NCBI GenBank assembly: GCA_029265075.1
Contig: JAJUJZ010000011.1
Location: 1-40,373, forward strand
Origin: Gammaproteobacteria bacterium
GTDB taxonomy: Bacteria > Pseudomonadota > Gammaproteobacteria > Pseudomonadales > CAMLJR01
DNA: 40,373 nucleotides
Reading direction: 5' to 3'
The notes under the pieces were generated by a model. The model was not told the DNA's origin, did not search any database, and was given only the letters and a program-made list of their open reading frames with translations. Of this stretch, positions 1 through 7,039 are shown piece after piece (positions within the stretch are counted from its first letter, which is position 1; each line of letters starts with the position of its first letter). The position numbers were made by a program, and so were the translations under genes.

Positions 1-1
1 C

Positions 2-835
2 AAGGCTGGCATCGCCACCCCCAGACTGCTCGGCTACATCGAGACGCTGGGTGAAGTTGACCGCCTGATGCGGCGGCTGGCCGACATGACCGATTTCGTC
101 ATCAAGCCGAGCCGCGGCAGTGGCGGCAAGGGTATCGTGGTAGTGGCCGGCCGCGATGGCCCCGATTTCCTGAAGCCGAGCGGCGCGCGCATGACGGTGC
201 TCGATATCCGGCGCCATATCAGCGACATCCTGTCGGGTCTCTACAGCCTCGGCGGCAAGCCCGACAGCGTGATGGTGGAACAGCGGGTCGATTTCGATCC
301 GGTATTCGACGATTACTCGTTCGAAGGCGTGCCGGATATCCGGGTGATCGTGTTCAAGGGCTTCCCGGTGATGGCGATGATGCGCTGCTCCACGCACGCT
401 TCCGATGGCCGTGCCAACCTTCATCAGGGCGCCGTGGGGGTGGGGCTCGATATCCGCTCGGGTCGTAGCATCCATGCGGTACAGCGGGGCAATCCGGTGA
501 CCGAACACCCCGACACGAAACGGCCATTCCGCGACCTGCGCGTGCCCAATTGGGAGCAGCTGCTGCTGCTCGCCACGCGCTGCCAGGATGCCACCCGACT
601 TGGCTACATCGGCTGCGATCTGGTGCTGGACCGCAAGCTGGGACCGCTGGTGCTGGAGCTCAACGCGCGACCCGGACTGTCGATCCAGATCGCCAATGGC
701 GCCGGGCTGCTGCCGCGACTGCAGGCGATTGAAGCGCTGGGAGAAGATGAGCTGGAATGGCCAGCCGAGAAGCGGGTGGCGTACAGCCGGTCGCTATTCG
801 GTCACGCCCGTCCGCGGAGCGAACAGGCGGCCTAG
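2..835 (+). CDS. Alpha-L-glutamate ligase-like ATP-grasp protein (5' truncated)
   Basis: The reading frame is open from the left edge, so the N-terminus lies outside the window; 277 residues are visible. The sequence has ATP-grasp features: an early lysine/glycine loop (FVIKPSRGSGGKGIVVV), a middle strand with DIRVIVFKGFPVMAMMR, and the terminal metal-binding stretch LVLELNARPGLSIQIAN. These match the RimK-related alpha-L-glutamate ligase-like family, which forms amide bonds using ATP. In many gammaproteobacteria this gene follows one for an inactive-transglutaminase membrane protein, which would be off the left edge. The substrate is unknown. It converges with the thioesterase gene to the right. 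Family assignment is firm; the specific reaction is not. Confidence 0.85.
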   Translation, partial: KAGIATPRLLGYIETLGEVDRLMRRLADMTDFVIKPSRGSGGKGIVVVAGRDGPDFLKPSGARMTVLDIRRHISDILSGLYSLGGKPDSVMVEQRVDFDPVFDDYSFEGVPDIRVIVFKGFPVMAMMRCSTHASDGRANLHQGAVGVGLDIRSGRSIHAVQRGNPVTEHPDTKRPFRDLRVPNWEQLLLLATRCQDATRLGYIGCDLVLDRKLGPLVLELNARPGLSIQIANGAGLLPRLQAIEALGEDELEWPAEKRVAYSRSLFGHARPRSEQAA

Positions 836-936
836 CCAGATCTCGCTCTCTTGCAGGAGTCTGCCTGCAGGCGAGCGGGGGGAGGGCAGGGAACAGCAAT
901 GCGCCAGCGCCGCCGGCTCCCATGCACGATCCTGTC

Positions 937-952
937 AGCCGTGACGGCTTTT
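937..952 (+). terminator. Weak intrinsic terminator after the ligase-like gene
   Basis: A 5-bp stem AGCCG/CGGCT with a TGA loop is followed by four T residues, between two convergent genes. The stem is short, so this is a tentative call for the rightward transcript. Confidence 0.35.
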
Positions 953-953
953 C

Positions 954-1352
954 TCAGCCGCGGATGGGACGGGTGCGGCCACGCTCGTCGATGGCCACGA
1001 ACACGAATTCACCCTCGGTCACCTTGAGCTGCTCGTCAGAGTTCTTACGCGTGATCCACACTTCGACGCCGACGCGGATTGAGCTGCGGCCTACTTCCAG
1101 CACCTCGGTATAGAGACCGACGAGAGCGCCGACATGCACCGGCGTATAGAACGCCATGCCATTCATGGCGACGGTGGCGACGCGGCCGCGGGCAATTTCC
1201 TGGGCAGCAATACTGCCTGCCAGATCCATCTGATAAACCAGCCAGCCGCCAAAAATATCGCCGCTGGCGTTGGTGTCCCGCGGCATGGCGATTACTTGCA
1301 GGCAGAGTTGACCTACTGGGGTCGGGGTATCGTCGTTATCGTTGGCGCTCAT
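954..1352 (-). CDS. yciA: YciA-like acyl-CoA thioesterase
   Basis: This 132-residue hotdog-fold protein matches the YciA branch of acyl-CoA thioesterases, which hydrolyse acyl-CoA to free acid and CoA in the cytoplasm. The hallmark segment DTNASGDIFGGWLVYQMD is present, with the catalytic Asp of the hotdog helix, followed by GRVATVAMNGMAFYTPV and the strand VEVWITRKN. Length is the same as E. coli YciA (about 132). The start at 1352 (ATGAGCGCCAAC) is preferred over an upstream in-frame start because the upstream 42 residues are not family-like and because a consensus promoter at 1395-1423 would place that longer start upstream of the transcript. It converges with the ligase-like gene. Confidence 0.92.
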   Translation of the reverse strand: MSANDNDDTPTPVGQLCLQVIAMPRDTNASGDIFGGWLVYQMDLAGSIAAQEIARGRVATVAMNGMAFYTPVHVGALVGLYTEVLEVGRSSIRVGVEVWITRKNSDEQLKVTEGEFVFVAIDERGRTRPIRG

Positions 1353-1394
1353 GAACTGTCTCAGCGAAAAGTGGCTTGTGGCCTGAACTCTGGG

Positions 1395-1423
1395 TTTATA
1401 GGGGTGTGCGCCGGCGCTGTCAA
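1395..1423 (-). promoter_or_regulatory. Consensus sigma-70 promoter for the yciA-like gene
   Basis: Read leftward, a perfect -35 box TTGACA (1418-1423) is followed by exactly 17 bases and the -10 box TATAAA (1395-1400). The predicted start near 1388 gives a 5' leader of about 36 bases to the ATG at 1352. Confidence 0.85.
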
Positions 1424-1597
1424 CGGAGCGCGACTGTTGCGGCGTGAAGAGGTGCTCTGACTGCTCAGCCCGGATCACTGCGGCGGTTCGCTGCCGTCGG
1501 CGGGGCTGCTCCGCAGAAGAGTGCGGAAGCCGCTTCCGCTGCCGGAGTCACGGGCAGCGGCGGTACAATGCATCTTATTTGTGGTTCAGGAGTATCC

Positions 1598-2080
1598 ATG
1601 GCAGAGCCCGAGCTCACCATCCCGCTGCTGGCGGGACACCGGCCGGATGGCCAGCCAGTTTTTGAAAATGTTGCGGTGCTGGCCGGCGATCAGCCCAACC
1701 GCTTCATGCTGAGGCGCTCGCCGCTGTTTGTGCCGGGCGTGGCCCAGGGTGACGTCATCGATCTGGAAGCTCAGCAGCCCGGACTGTTCCGGCTGGTGGA
1801 ACGCAGCGGTCAGCTCGCCATCCGGGTCATCACTCGCGACCGGGCAGAATCGCTATCGCAGATGCTGACGCCCGTCGTCGAACGCATCGACGGCCGCCTG
1901 GATGTGGAGAGCGAGCGGGCGCTGGTGTACAGCATTCATGTGGCAGTCGGTTTCCGCACCATAGAACGGCTGTTCGATGCGGCGGTGAGCAACCAGGTTG
2001 GTCGCTGGTCGTACGGCAATGTCTACCATCCTGAAAGCGGCGAGCCGCTGGGCTGGTGGGAATCGATGCTCTCAACTTGA
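1598..2080 (+). CDS. DUF4265 domain protein
   Basis: A 160-residue soluble protein with the DUF4265 pattern: a small N-terminal barrel-like stretch (PVFENVAVLAG, then FVPGVAQGDVIDLE), the SGQLAIRVI segment, and a conserved C-terminal region ending GNVYHPESGEPLGWWE. The biochemical function of the family is unknown. The ATG at 1598 is chosen because CAGGAG lies 5 bases upstream; an in-frame ATG at 1568 coincides with a possible -10 element (TACAAT, 1564-1569) and lacks a ribosome site. It lies divergent to the yciA-like gene and has no clear operon partner. Confidence 0.72.
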   Translation: MAEPELTIPLLAGHRPDGQPVFENVAVLAGDQPNRFMLRRSPLFVPGVAQGDVIDLEAQQPGLFRLVERSGQLAIRVITRDRAESLSQMLTPVVERIDGRLDVESERALVYSIHVAVGFRTIERLFDAAVSNQVGRWSYGNVYHPESGEPLGWWESMLST

Positions 2081-2104
2081 CCGGCCGTTCGAGACTATCT
2101 TGCT

Positions 2105-2130
2105 GCTGAGCTTTTAATTCAGCCGTTTTT
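2105..2130 (+). terminator. Possible terminator after the DUF4265 gene
   Basis: GCTGA (2105-2109) and TCAGC (2119-2123) can pair around an AT-rich loop and are followed two bases later by five T residues. The stem is only 5 bp. Confidence 0.35.
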
Positions 2131-2146
2131 GCGCGGTTCATCAACG

Positions 2147-2160
2147 CGTGAACTTTCACG
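2147..2160. repeat. 14-bp palindrome, possible operator
   Basis: CGTGAA and TTCACG form a perfect inverted repeat around a CT centre, about 150 bases upstream of the PEP-CTERM gene start. It has the size of a dimeric repressor site. No cognate regulator is identifiable. Confidence 0.3.
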
Positions 2161-2308
2161 ACGGCGTTTAATCGAACCGGTTCCGACGCGATGGACGTGG
2201 ATGGCGTGGCAGCATTCTCCGCCGCAACAGGTGGGTGACGCCGCGATGCGTTGGTGCAACTTACCGTTCCGGTTAGTTCGCAAGGCTGGATAACGCAAGG
2301 AGCAACGC

Positions 2309-2629
2309 ATGAGGCCAGTAGCTGTTCTGGCACTCGCAACAACCCTTCTGACTGCCCACTCGCTGCTGGCAGCCCCCGTCACGGAGGCACCGGCCGAGGC
2401 AGCGCTTGATGCTGCCGCGGTGGTGGCAACGACCACTGACAATGACGAGCCTGCGGTGACCGTGGCGCTGGCCGAATCCGGCCAGTCGCTCGATGCCGCC
2501 GAAGGTGAACTGGCCGGCGCGGCGACCAGCACGCTGATTGTCGCAGAGCCGGGCACCATTGCCCTGCTGGGGCTCGGTCTGGTGGGGCTCGGACTCGCGC
2601 GGCGCCGCGCGGCCCGCGACAAGCGCTAG
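2309..2629 (+). CDS. Small PEP-CTERM sorting-domain protein
   Basis: This 106-residue protein has an N-terminal signal peptide (MRPVAVLALATTLLTAHSLL, cleavage probably near AAP) and ends with a recognisable PEP-CTERM tail: AEPGT, then the hydrophobic glycine/leucine helix LLGLGLVGLGLA, then the basic cluster RRRAARDKR. In known systems such tails are recognised and cleaved by an exosortase during export; the Pro-Glu-Pro signature is here Ala-Glu-Pro. The mature part is about 60 residues, rich in Ala, Glu, Asp and Thr, with no cysteine and no known domain. A strong AAGGAG ribosome site precedes the ATG. No exosortase or exopolysaccharide gene lies in the window. The role is unknown. Confidence 0.75.
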   Translation: MRPVAVLALATTLLTAHSLLAAPVTEAPAEAALDAAAVVATTTDNDEPAVTVALAESGQSLDAAEGELAGAATSTLIVAEPGTIALLGLGLVGLGLARRRAARDKR

Positions 2630-2728
2630 CGATTCCTCCCCTCCCGGTTATAGTTGGCAGGCAGGTCTGTGTGAGTGCCGCCAGCGCTGAGTCCGTACTC
2701 AGCGGCCAACGCCGAGCAGGAGGCTGTG

Positions 2729-4426
2729 ATGCCAGGAGTTCCTCTTCCACCGCGCTGCCATTTGCCCACCCATGAAGTCACCAATCAGCCGCCGCCGCTG
2801 ATTGACTGCAACCTCTACACCACCCATCCCGCTCTCACCGAGGCCATCGACATCGGCCCCGGCTGGGCGACAGAGCTGCTGGTGCCGTTTGGTGACCGCC
2901 TGGCCAGCGAGGAAATCGCGACCGCTGCGCGACAGGCCAACGAGGCGCCACCGCGGCTGCACAGTTTTGACCGCTTCGGTCAGCGCATCGACGAAATCGA
3001 GTTTCATCCCGCCTACCACCAGCTGATGCAGCTGGGACTCGAACAGGGGCTGCATGCCCTGCCCTGGCTGGAGCGGCCGGGCGGCCACACGGTGCATGCG
3101 GCGCTCGAATATCTGCTGGTGCAGGTCGAGGCGGGGGTCTGCTGTCCGATGACCATGACCTACGCGGCCGTGCCAGCGCTGCGGCAGGCACCCGCACTGG
3201 CGGCGGAATGGGAACCGAAGCTACTGGCCACCGCCTACGATCCGCGGCCGCTGCCCCTGCATGCCAAGCGCGCGGTCACCTGCGGCATGGCGATGACGGA
3301 AAAACAGGGTGGCTCCGATGTGCGCGCCAATCAGACCTCCGCCGTACGCAGCAGCGAGGGGTTCTGGCTGCTTACCGGCCACAAGTGGTTCTGTTCGGCG
3401 CCGATGAGCGACCTCTTTCTCACGCTCGCGCAGACACCGGCCGGACTGAGCTGCTTTGCGGTCCCCCGCTGGCTGCCCGACGGCAGTCGCAATCCCTTCT
3501 ACCTGCAACGCCTCAAGGCAAAACTCGGCAATCACGCCAATGCCTCGGCGGAACTCGAATATCTCGACACCGCAGGCTGGCTGGTAGGTGAAGAAGGTCG
3601 TGGCGTGCAGGCCATTATCGAGATGGTGCACCACACCCGCCTCGACACCTGTGTGGCAGCGGCCGGACTGATGCGCCAGGCGGTGGTGCAGGCGCTGCAC
3701 CATGCATCGTACCGGGTGGTATTCGGGCGCCCGCTGATCCACCAGCGACTGATGCAGAACGTGCTGGCTGATCTGGTACTGGAGTCCGAGGCCGCGCTGC
3801 TGCTGGCGCTGCGCGTCGCTCGCGCCTATGACGAAGCCCATCAGTCGCGCGGCACGGAGGCAGGTGACCAGCAGGCGCTGCTGGCCCGGGCGCTGGTGGC
3901 GGTGGGCAAATACTGGGTCAACCGCCGCACCCCGGCGCTGGTATTCGAAGCGCTGGAGTGTCTCGGTGGTAATGGCTACGTCGAAGAGTCACTGATGCCG
4001 CGCCTCTATCGCGAGGCGCCGCTCAACAGTATCTGGGAGGGGTCGGGCAATGTGATCTGCCTCGACCTGCTGCGTACCCTGCAGCGTCAGCCGGCGGTGG
4101 TCGATCTGCTGCTGGCAGAGCTGCGGCCACTGGCGAGCAGTGCCCCCGGGCGCGCCTGGCTGGCCGATGTGGAGCGGCTGCTGCGCGCGGCGGCGGCCGA
4201 GACGGCGGGCGAGCATCTGGCGCGCTATCTGGTGGAGCGGCTGGCGATCGGGTTACAGGCCAGCCTGTTGCGGGAGCAGGCCCCGGCGCCGCTGGCCGAC
4301 GCGTTTGTCGAGGCGCGCATCGGGGGCGGCGGCGGACTCGCGTTCGGCACACTGCCGACCGGGATCGACGTGCCTGCGATTCTGACGCGGGGCTGGCCGC
4401 CGCTGGCCGAGATGCCGGGATTCTAG
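2729..4426 (+). CDS. AidB-like acyl-CoA dehydrogenase
   Basis: A 565-residue flavoprotein of the acyl-CoA dehydrogenase superfamily that follows E. coli AidB (541 residues) along its length: NCNLYTTHPALTEAI-type N-terminus, FHPAYHQLMQ, the FAD-site segment GMAMTEKQGGSDVRANQT, LTGHKWFCSAPMSDLFL, and EALECLGGNGYVEESLMPRL followed by REAPLNSIWEGSGNVICLD. AidB binds FAD and DNA and is part of the adaptive response to alkylation in E. coli; homologues may be ordinary isovaleryl-type dehydrogenases, so the name is not certain. The ATG at 2729 is preferred over a GTG at 2675 because AGGAGG lies 5 bases upstream. yaaA, a peroxide-stress gene, follows after 100 bases in the same direction. Confidence 0.88.
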   Translation: MPGVPLPPRCHLPTHEVTNQPPPLIDCNLYTTHPALTEAIDIGPGWATELLVPFGDRLASEEIATAARQANEAPPRLHSFDRFGQRIDEIEFHPAYHQLMQLGLEQGLHALPWLERPGGHTVHAALEYLLVQVEAGVCCPMTMTYAAVPALRQAPALAAEWEPKLLATAYDPRPLPLHAKRAVTCGMAMTEKQGGSDVRANQTSAVRSSEGFWLLTGHKWFCSAPMSDLFLTLAQTPAGLSCFAVPRWLPDGSRNPFYLQRLKAKLGNHANASAELEYLDTAGWLVGEEGRGVQAIIEMVHHTRLDTCVAAAGLMRQAVVQALHHASYRVVFGRPLIHQRLMQNVLADLVLESEAALLLALRVARAYDEAHQSRGTEAGDQQALLARALVAVGKYWVNRRTPALVFEALECLGGNGYVEESLMPRLYREAPLNSIWEGSGNVICLDLLRTLQRQPAVVDLLLAELRPLASSAPGRAWLADVERLLRAAAAETAGEHLARYLVERLAIGLQASLLREQAPAPLADAFVEARIGGGGGLAFGTLPTGIDVPAILTRGWPPLAEMPGF

Positions 4427-4526
4427 GAGCCGTAAGGCGGCGGCACGGGGCAGCTGATCCGTGTGTGGGGCCTTTCCCGGCCCCAGCCGTTACAATGGCT
4501 GCTTCGCCTGAACTGACTGAAGAGCC

Positions 4527-5300
4527 ATGCTGATCGTTATCTCTCCCGCCAAAACGCTCGATTTCGAGACGCCGCCGACCATTGCCGACTACAGCCAGCC
4601 GGCTTTTCTGAAGGATTCGAAGCTGCTGATCGAAGAGCTGCGCGAGCTGTCGCCCGATCAGATCAGCAATCTGATGAGCATCAGCCCGGCGCTGGGCGAG
4701 CTCAATCATCAGCGCTTCATGAACTGGAAGACACCGTTCAAGCCGGGCAATGCCAAGCAGGCGGTGCTGGCGTTCCGCGGTGATGTCTACAGCGGTCTCG
4801 ATGCCGACACCTTTGATGCCGACGATTTTGCCTGGGCCCAGCAGCACCTGCGCATCCTGTCGGGCCTCTACGGTGTGCTCAGACCGCTCGATCTCATGCA
4901 GCCGTACCGGCTGGAGATGGGGACCCGCTTTGCCAATCAGCGCGGTGCCAACCTCTATGAGTTCTGGGGCGACCGGCTGACGGATCATCTCAATGACGAG
5001 CTGGCGGCCGCCGGCGGTCCGCTGGTCAACCTCGCGTCCGAAGAGTATTTCAAGGCCGTGCGGCCGAAGCAGCTCAACACCGGGGTGATCACGCCCATCT
5101 TCAGAGACCGCAAGGGCGCTGACTACAAGATCATCAGCTTCTATGCCAAGAAGGCGCGCGGGCTGATGAGTGCGTTTGCCATTAAAGAGCGGCTGGATGA
5201 CGTCCAAGGTCTCAAGGATTTTACCACCGGCGGCTACCGCTACCGCCCCGAAATGAGCGACGGCAGCCGCTGGGTGTTCACCCGCGAGGAGCCGAGCTGA
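4527..5300 (+). CDS. yaaA: Peroxide stress protein YaaA
   Basis: A 257-residue protein of the UPF0246/YaaA family, full length. Typical family segments are MLIVISPAKTLDFETPP at the start, ALGELNHQRFMNW, YSGLDADTFDADD, LSGLYGVLRPLDLMQPYRLE and the C-terminal FKDF-like stretch LKDFTTGGYRYRPEMS. In E. coli YaaA is induced by OxyR, limits intracellular free iron under hydrogen peroxide and binds DNA. A -10-like TACAAT sits at 4491-4496, but no good -35 is visible. The start is the first codon of the conserved N-terminus. Confidence 0.95.
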   Translation: MLIVISPAKTLDFETPPTIADYSQPAFLKDSKLLIEELRELSPDQISNLMSISPALGELNHQRFMNWKTPFKPGNAKQAVLAFRGDVYSGLDADTFDADDFAWAQQHLRILSGLYGVLRPLDLMQPYRLEMGTRFANQRGANLYEFWGDRLTDHLNDELAAAGGPLVNLASEEYFKAVRPKQLNTGVITPIFRDRKGADYKIISFYAKKARGLMSAFAIKERLDDVQGLKDFTTGGYRYRPEMSDGSRWVFTREEPS

Positions 5301-5309
5301 GCCAGCAGC

Positions 5310-5330
5310 GCCCGCCCGCACCGGGCGGGC
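5310..5330 (+). terminator. GC hairpin downstream of yaaA
   Basis: A perfect 9-bp stem GCCCGCCCG/CGGGCGGGC with a 3-base loop starts 10 bases after the yaaA stop. There is no T-run, so it may act as an mRNA 3' stabilising hairpin rather than an intrinsic terminator. Confidence 0.4.
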
Positions 5331-5367
5331 GATTCGCGACCGGTCGGGTCGTCGGCTAAGCTGGTGA

Positions 5368-6216
5368 ATGAAATTAGTGTCGGACTTGCAGATGCAGCCT
5401 CTCAAATTCCTGGTCGTGGATGATGCAACCTTTATCCGCGATATGCTCAAGAAGCAGTTGCGCGACGCGTTCCCGGGCGCGGCTATTGTTGATGTGCCGA
5501 ATGCCATGCGAGCCCAGGTGGCCCTGAAGAGCGAGCGCTTCGATCTGGTGCTGTGCGACTGGGAGATGCCCGAGATGTCGGGCGAAGAGTTCCTGCGCTG
5601 GCTGCGGGCGCATCCGCAGCATCGCGAGCTGCCGTTCATCATGGTGAGCAGCCGCGGCGAACGTGATTTCGTCATGAAGGCGGTGCAGGCCGGCGTCAAT
5701 GACTACATTGGCAAGCCCTTCAAGCCGGAAATCCTGATTGCCAAGGTCTCCAGGGCGCTGAGCCGGGCGGGACACGACGTGGCGGCCGCCCGTCACGCCA
5801 GCGGTGGTGGCGGACTCACCCAGGGCATCGCCGGCGCCAGTGTCGCGGTGCTCACCGGTAAGGCCGAATCGAAACCAGCGGCCCCGGCGCGCCGTAGCAG
5901 CAACGTGAAAGGGCAGGCCGAAATCGCCTTCGCCGGCCATACCAGCACCTGCGTCATCAGCGACATCACGCTGCAGCGACTGAGCGGTATCATGCGCCGT
6001 GAAGAACGGCTGCCGGCGATTCTCGAACCGGTGGTGGTCTCCATCATCACCGGCGAGGCCGAGGCGCGGGAAGTGGCGCGCCTCAATGGCTATGTCCATG
6101 CCCTGCAGGCCGGCGAGAACCGCATCGATGCCAACGTCCTCAAGCTGGTGATTCGCTTCGTCGACGACGACCCCACCAAGCTGGAGCTGCTGTCGCATTA
6201 CATCAGCAGCCTGTGA
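5368..6216 (+). CDS. Response regulator with PilZ-like C-terminal domain
   Basis: This 282-residue protein begins with a complete receiver domain (residues about 12-130): acidic pair VVDD, phosphoacceptor Asp64 in VLCDWEMPEMSG, the S/T position in FIMVSSR and Lys in YIGKPFKPE. A linker rich in Gly/Ala/Ser follows. The C-terminal part (about 175-282) has the shape of a degenerate PilZ fold, with an Arg pair near the start, CVISDITLQRLSGIM and the closing strand LVIRFVDDDPTKLELLSHYI. PilZ domains bind c-di-GMP, but the canonical RxxxR and D/NxSxxG motifs are not intact, so ligand binding is doubtful. Start is uncertain: ATG at 5368 or at 5392; neither has a strong ribosome site. Confidence 0.82.
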   Translation: MKLVSDLQMQPLKFLVVDDATFIRDMLKKQLRDAFPGAAIVDVPNAMRAQVALKSERFDLVLCDWEMPEMSGEEFLRWLRAHPQHRELPFIMVSSRGERDFVMKAVQAGVNDYIGKPFKPEILIAKVSRALSRAGHDVAAARHASGGGGLTQGIAGASVAVLTGKAESKPAAPARRSSNVKGQAEIAFAGHTSTCVISDITLQRLSGIMRREERLPAILEPVVVSIITGEAEAREVARLNGYVHALQAGENRIDANVLKLVIRFVDDDPTKLELLSHYISSL

Positions 6217-6250
6217 GTGCGGCGTGACGGGCCCGGCCCGGCGCTGCACA

Positions 6251-6880
6251 ATGCCCCGAACGATCCGATGGCCAGGGGCAACACCATTGAAACCGTTCGC
6301 TCAAGCCTGCGAAAACAACAAGAACCCGATTCTCGCCATTCTGCGCGAAGCGTTCGCCTCGGCCCGGCATGTGGTGGAGATCGGCAGCGGGACCGGTCAG
6401 CACGCCGTCCATTTCGCTGCCAGCATGCCCTGGCTGGTGTGGCAGCCTACCGATCGTGCAGAGCACCTGCCCGGCATCCGGCTCTGGGTCGGGGAGGCGG
6501 CGCTGCCCAATCTGCTGCCGCCGCTGGAGCTGGATGTCGACCAGCCGCGATGGCCCGTGACGCAGGCTGACGCTGTCTTTTCTGCCAACACCGCCCATAT
6601 CATGAGCTGGCCACAGGTAGAGCGCATGTTCGCCCGGGTGGGCAAGCTGCTGGAGGCCGGCGGGACCTTTGCACTCTACGGGCCGTTCAACTACAACGGC
6701 CGTTACACCAGCGCCAGCAATGCCGACTTCGACCGCTTCCTGCGGGCGCGCGACCCGGCCAGCGGTTTACGCGATGTCGAGGCGATTCATGAACTGGCGA
6801 CGTCGGCCGGCCTGGTAGCGGTGGCTGACCACGCCATGCCCGCCAATAACCGCACGCTGGTGTGGCGCAAGGGCGGCTGA
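6251..6880 (+). CDS. DUF938 SAM-dependent methyltransferase
   Basis: A 209-residue protein matching DUF938 (UPF0585; the vertebrate METTL26 family). It opens with the family-typical KPFAQACENNKNPILAILRE, has the SAM-binding glycine loop VVEIGSGTGQHAVHFA and WQPTDRAEHLPGI, and the later segments ANTAHIMSW and LYGPFNYNGRYTSASN. The methylated substrate is unknown. The ATG at 6251 is chosen over 6224 because the family begins close to this point. It follows the response regulator by 34 bases on the same strand, so co-transcription is possible. Confidence 0.88.
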   Translation: MPRTIRWPGATPLKPFAQACENNKNPILAILREAFASARHVVEIGSGTGQHAVHFAASMPWLVWQPTDRAEHLPGIRLWVGEAALPNLLPPLELDVDQPRWPVTQADAVFSANTAHIMSWPQVERMFARVGKLLEAGGTFALYGPFNYNGRYTSASNADFDRFLRARDPASGLRDVEAIHELATSAGLVAVADHAMPANNRTLVWRKGG

Positions 6881-7039
6881 GCCCGGCACCAGCTTTTTTG
6901 CACGGCGCCGGGACACTGCGGCGCTTTTGCTGTCAATGCCTATCAACTGAATCGGACCGGCTCGCTGCTGAGGCTGGCGGCCGCTGGTCCATCTCCCCAA
7001 ACGCCGGTACTCCGGGGCCGGCCTGCGATACAGAACCAG

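Noticed and set aside
2215-2240. Sigma-54 promoter before the PEP-CTERM gene
   Set aside because: A GGCA element is present, but the GG to GC spacing is off by one and the -12 element is poor.
4467-4484. GGGGCC/GGCCCC hairpin between the AidB-like gene and yaaA as a terminator
   Set aside because: Short stem with no following T-run, and it sits immediately upstream of the yaaA -10-like element.
4023-5699. Minus-strand open frame of 558 codons opposite the AidB-like and yaaA genes
   Set aside because: It is low-complexity Arg/Pro/Ala sequence antisense to two clear genes; long antisense frames are expected in GC-rich DNA.
6881-6916. CCCGGC...GCCGGG pairing with six T residues after the DUF938 gene as a terminator
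   Set aside because: The T-run is in the loop, not downstream of the stem.
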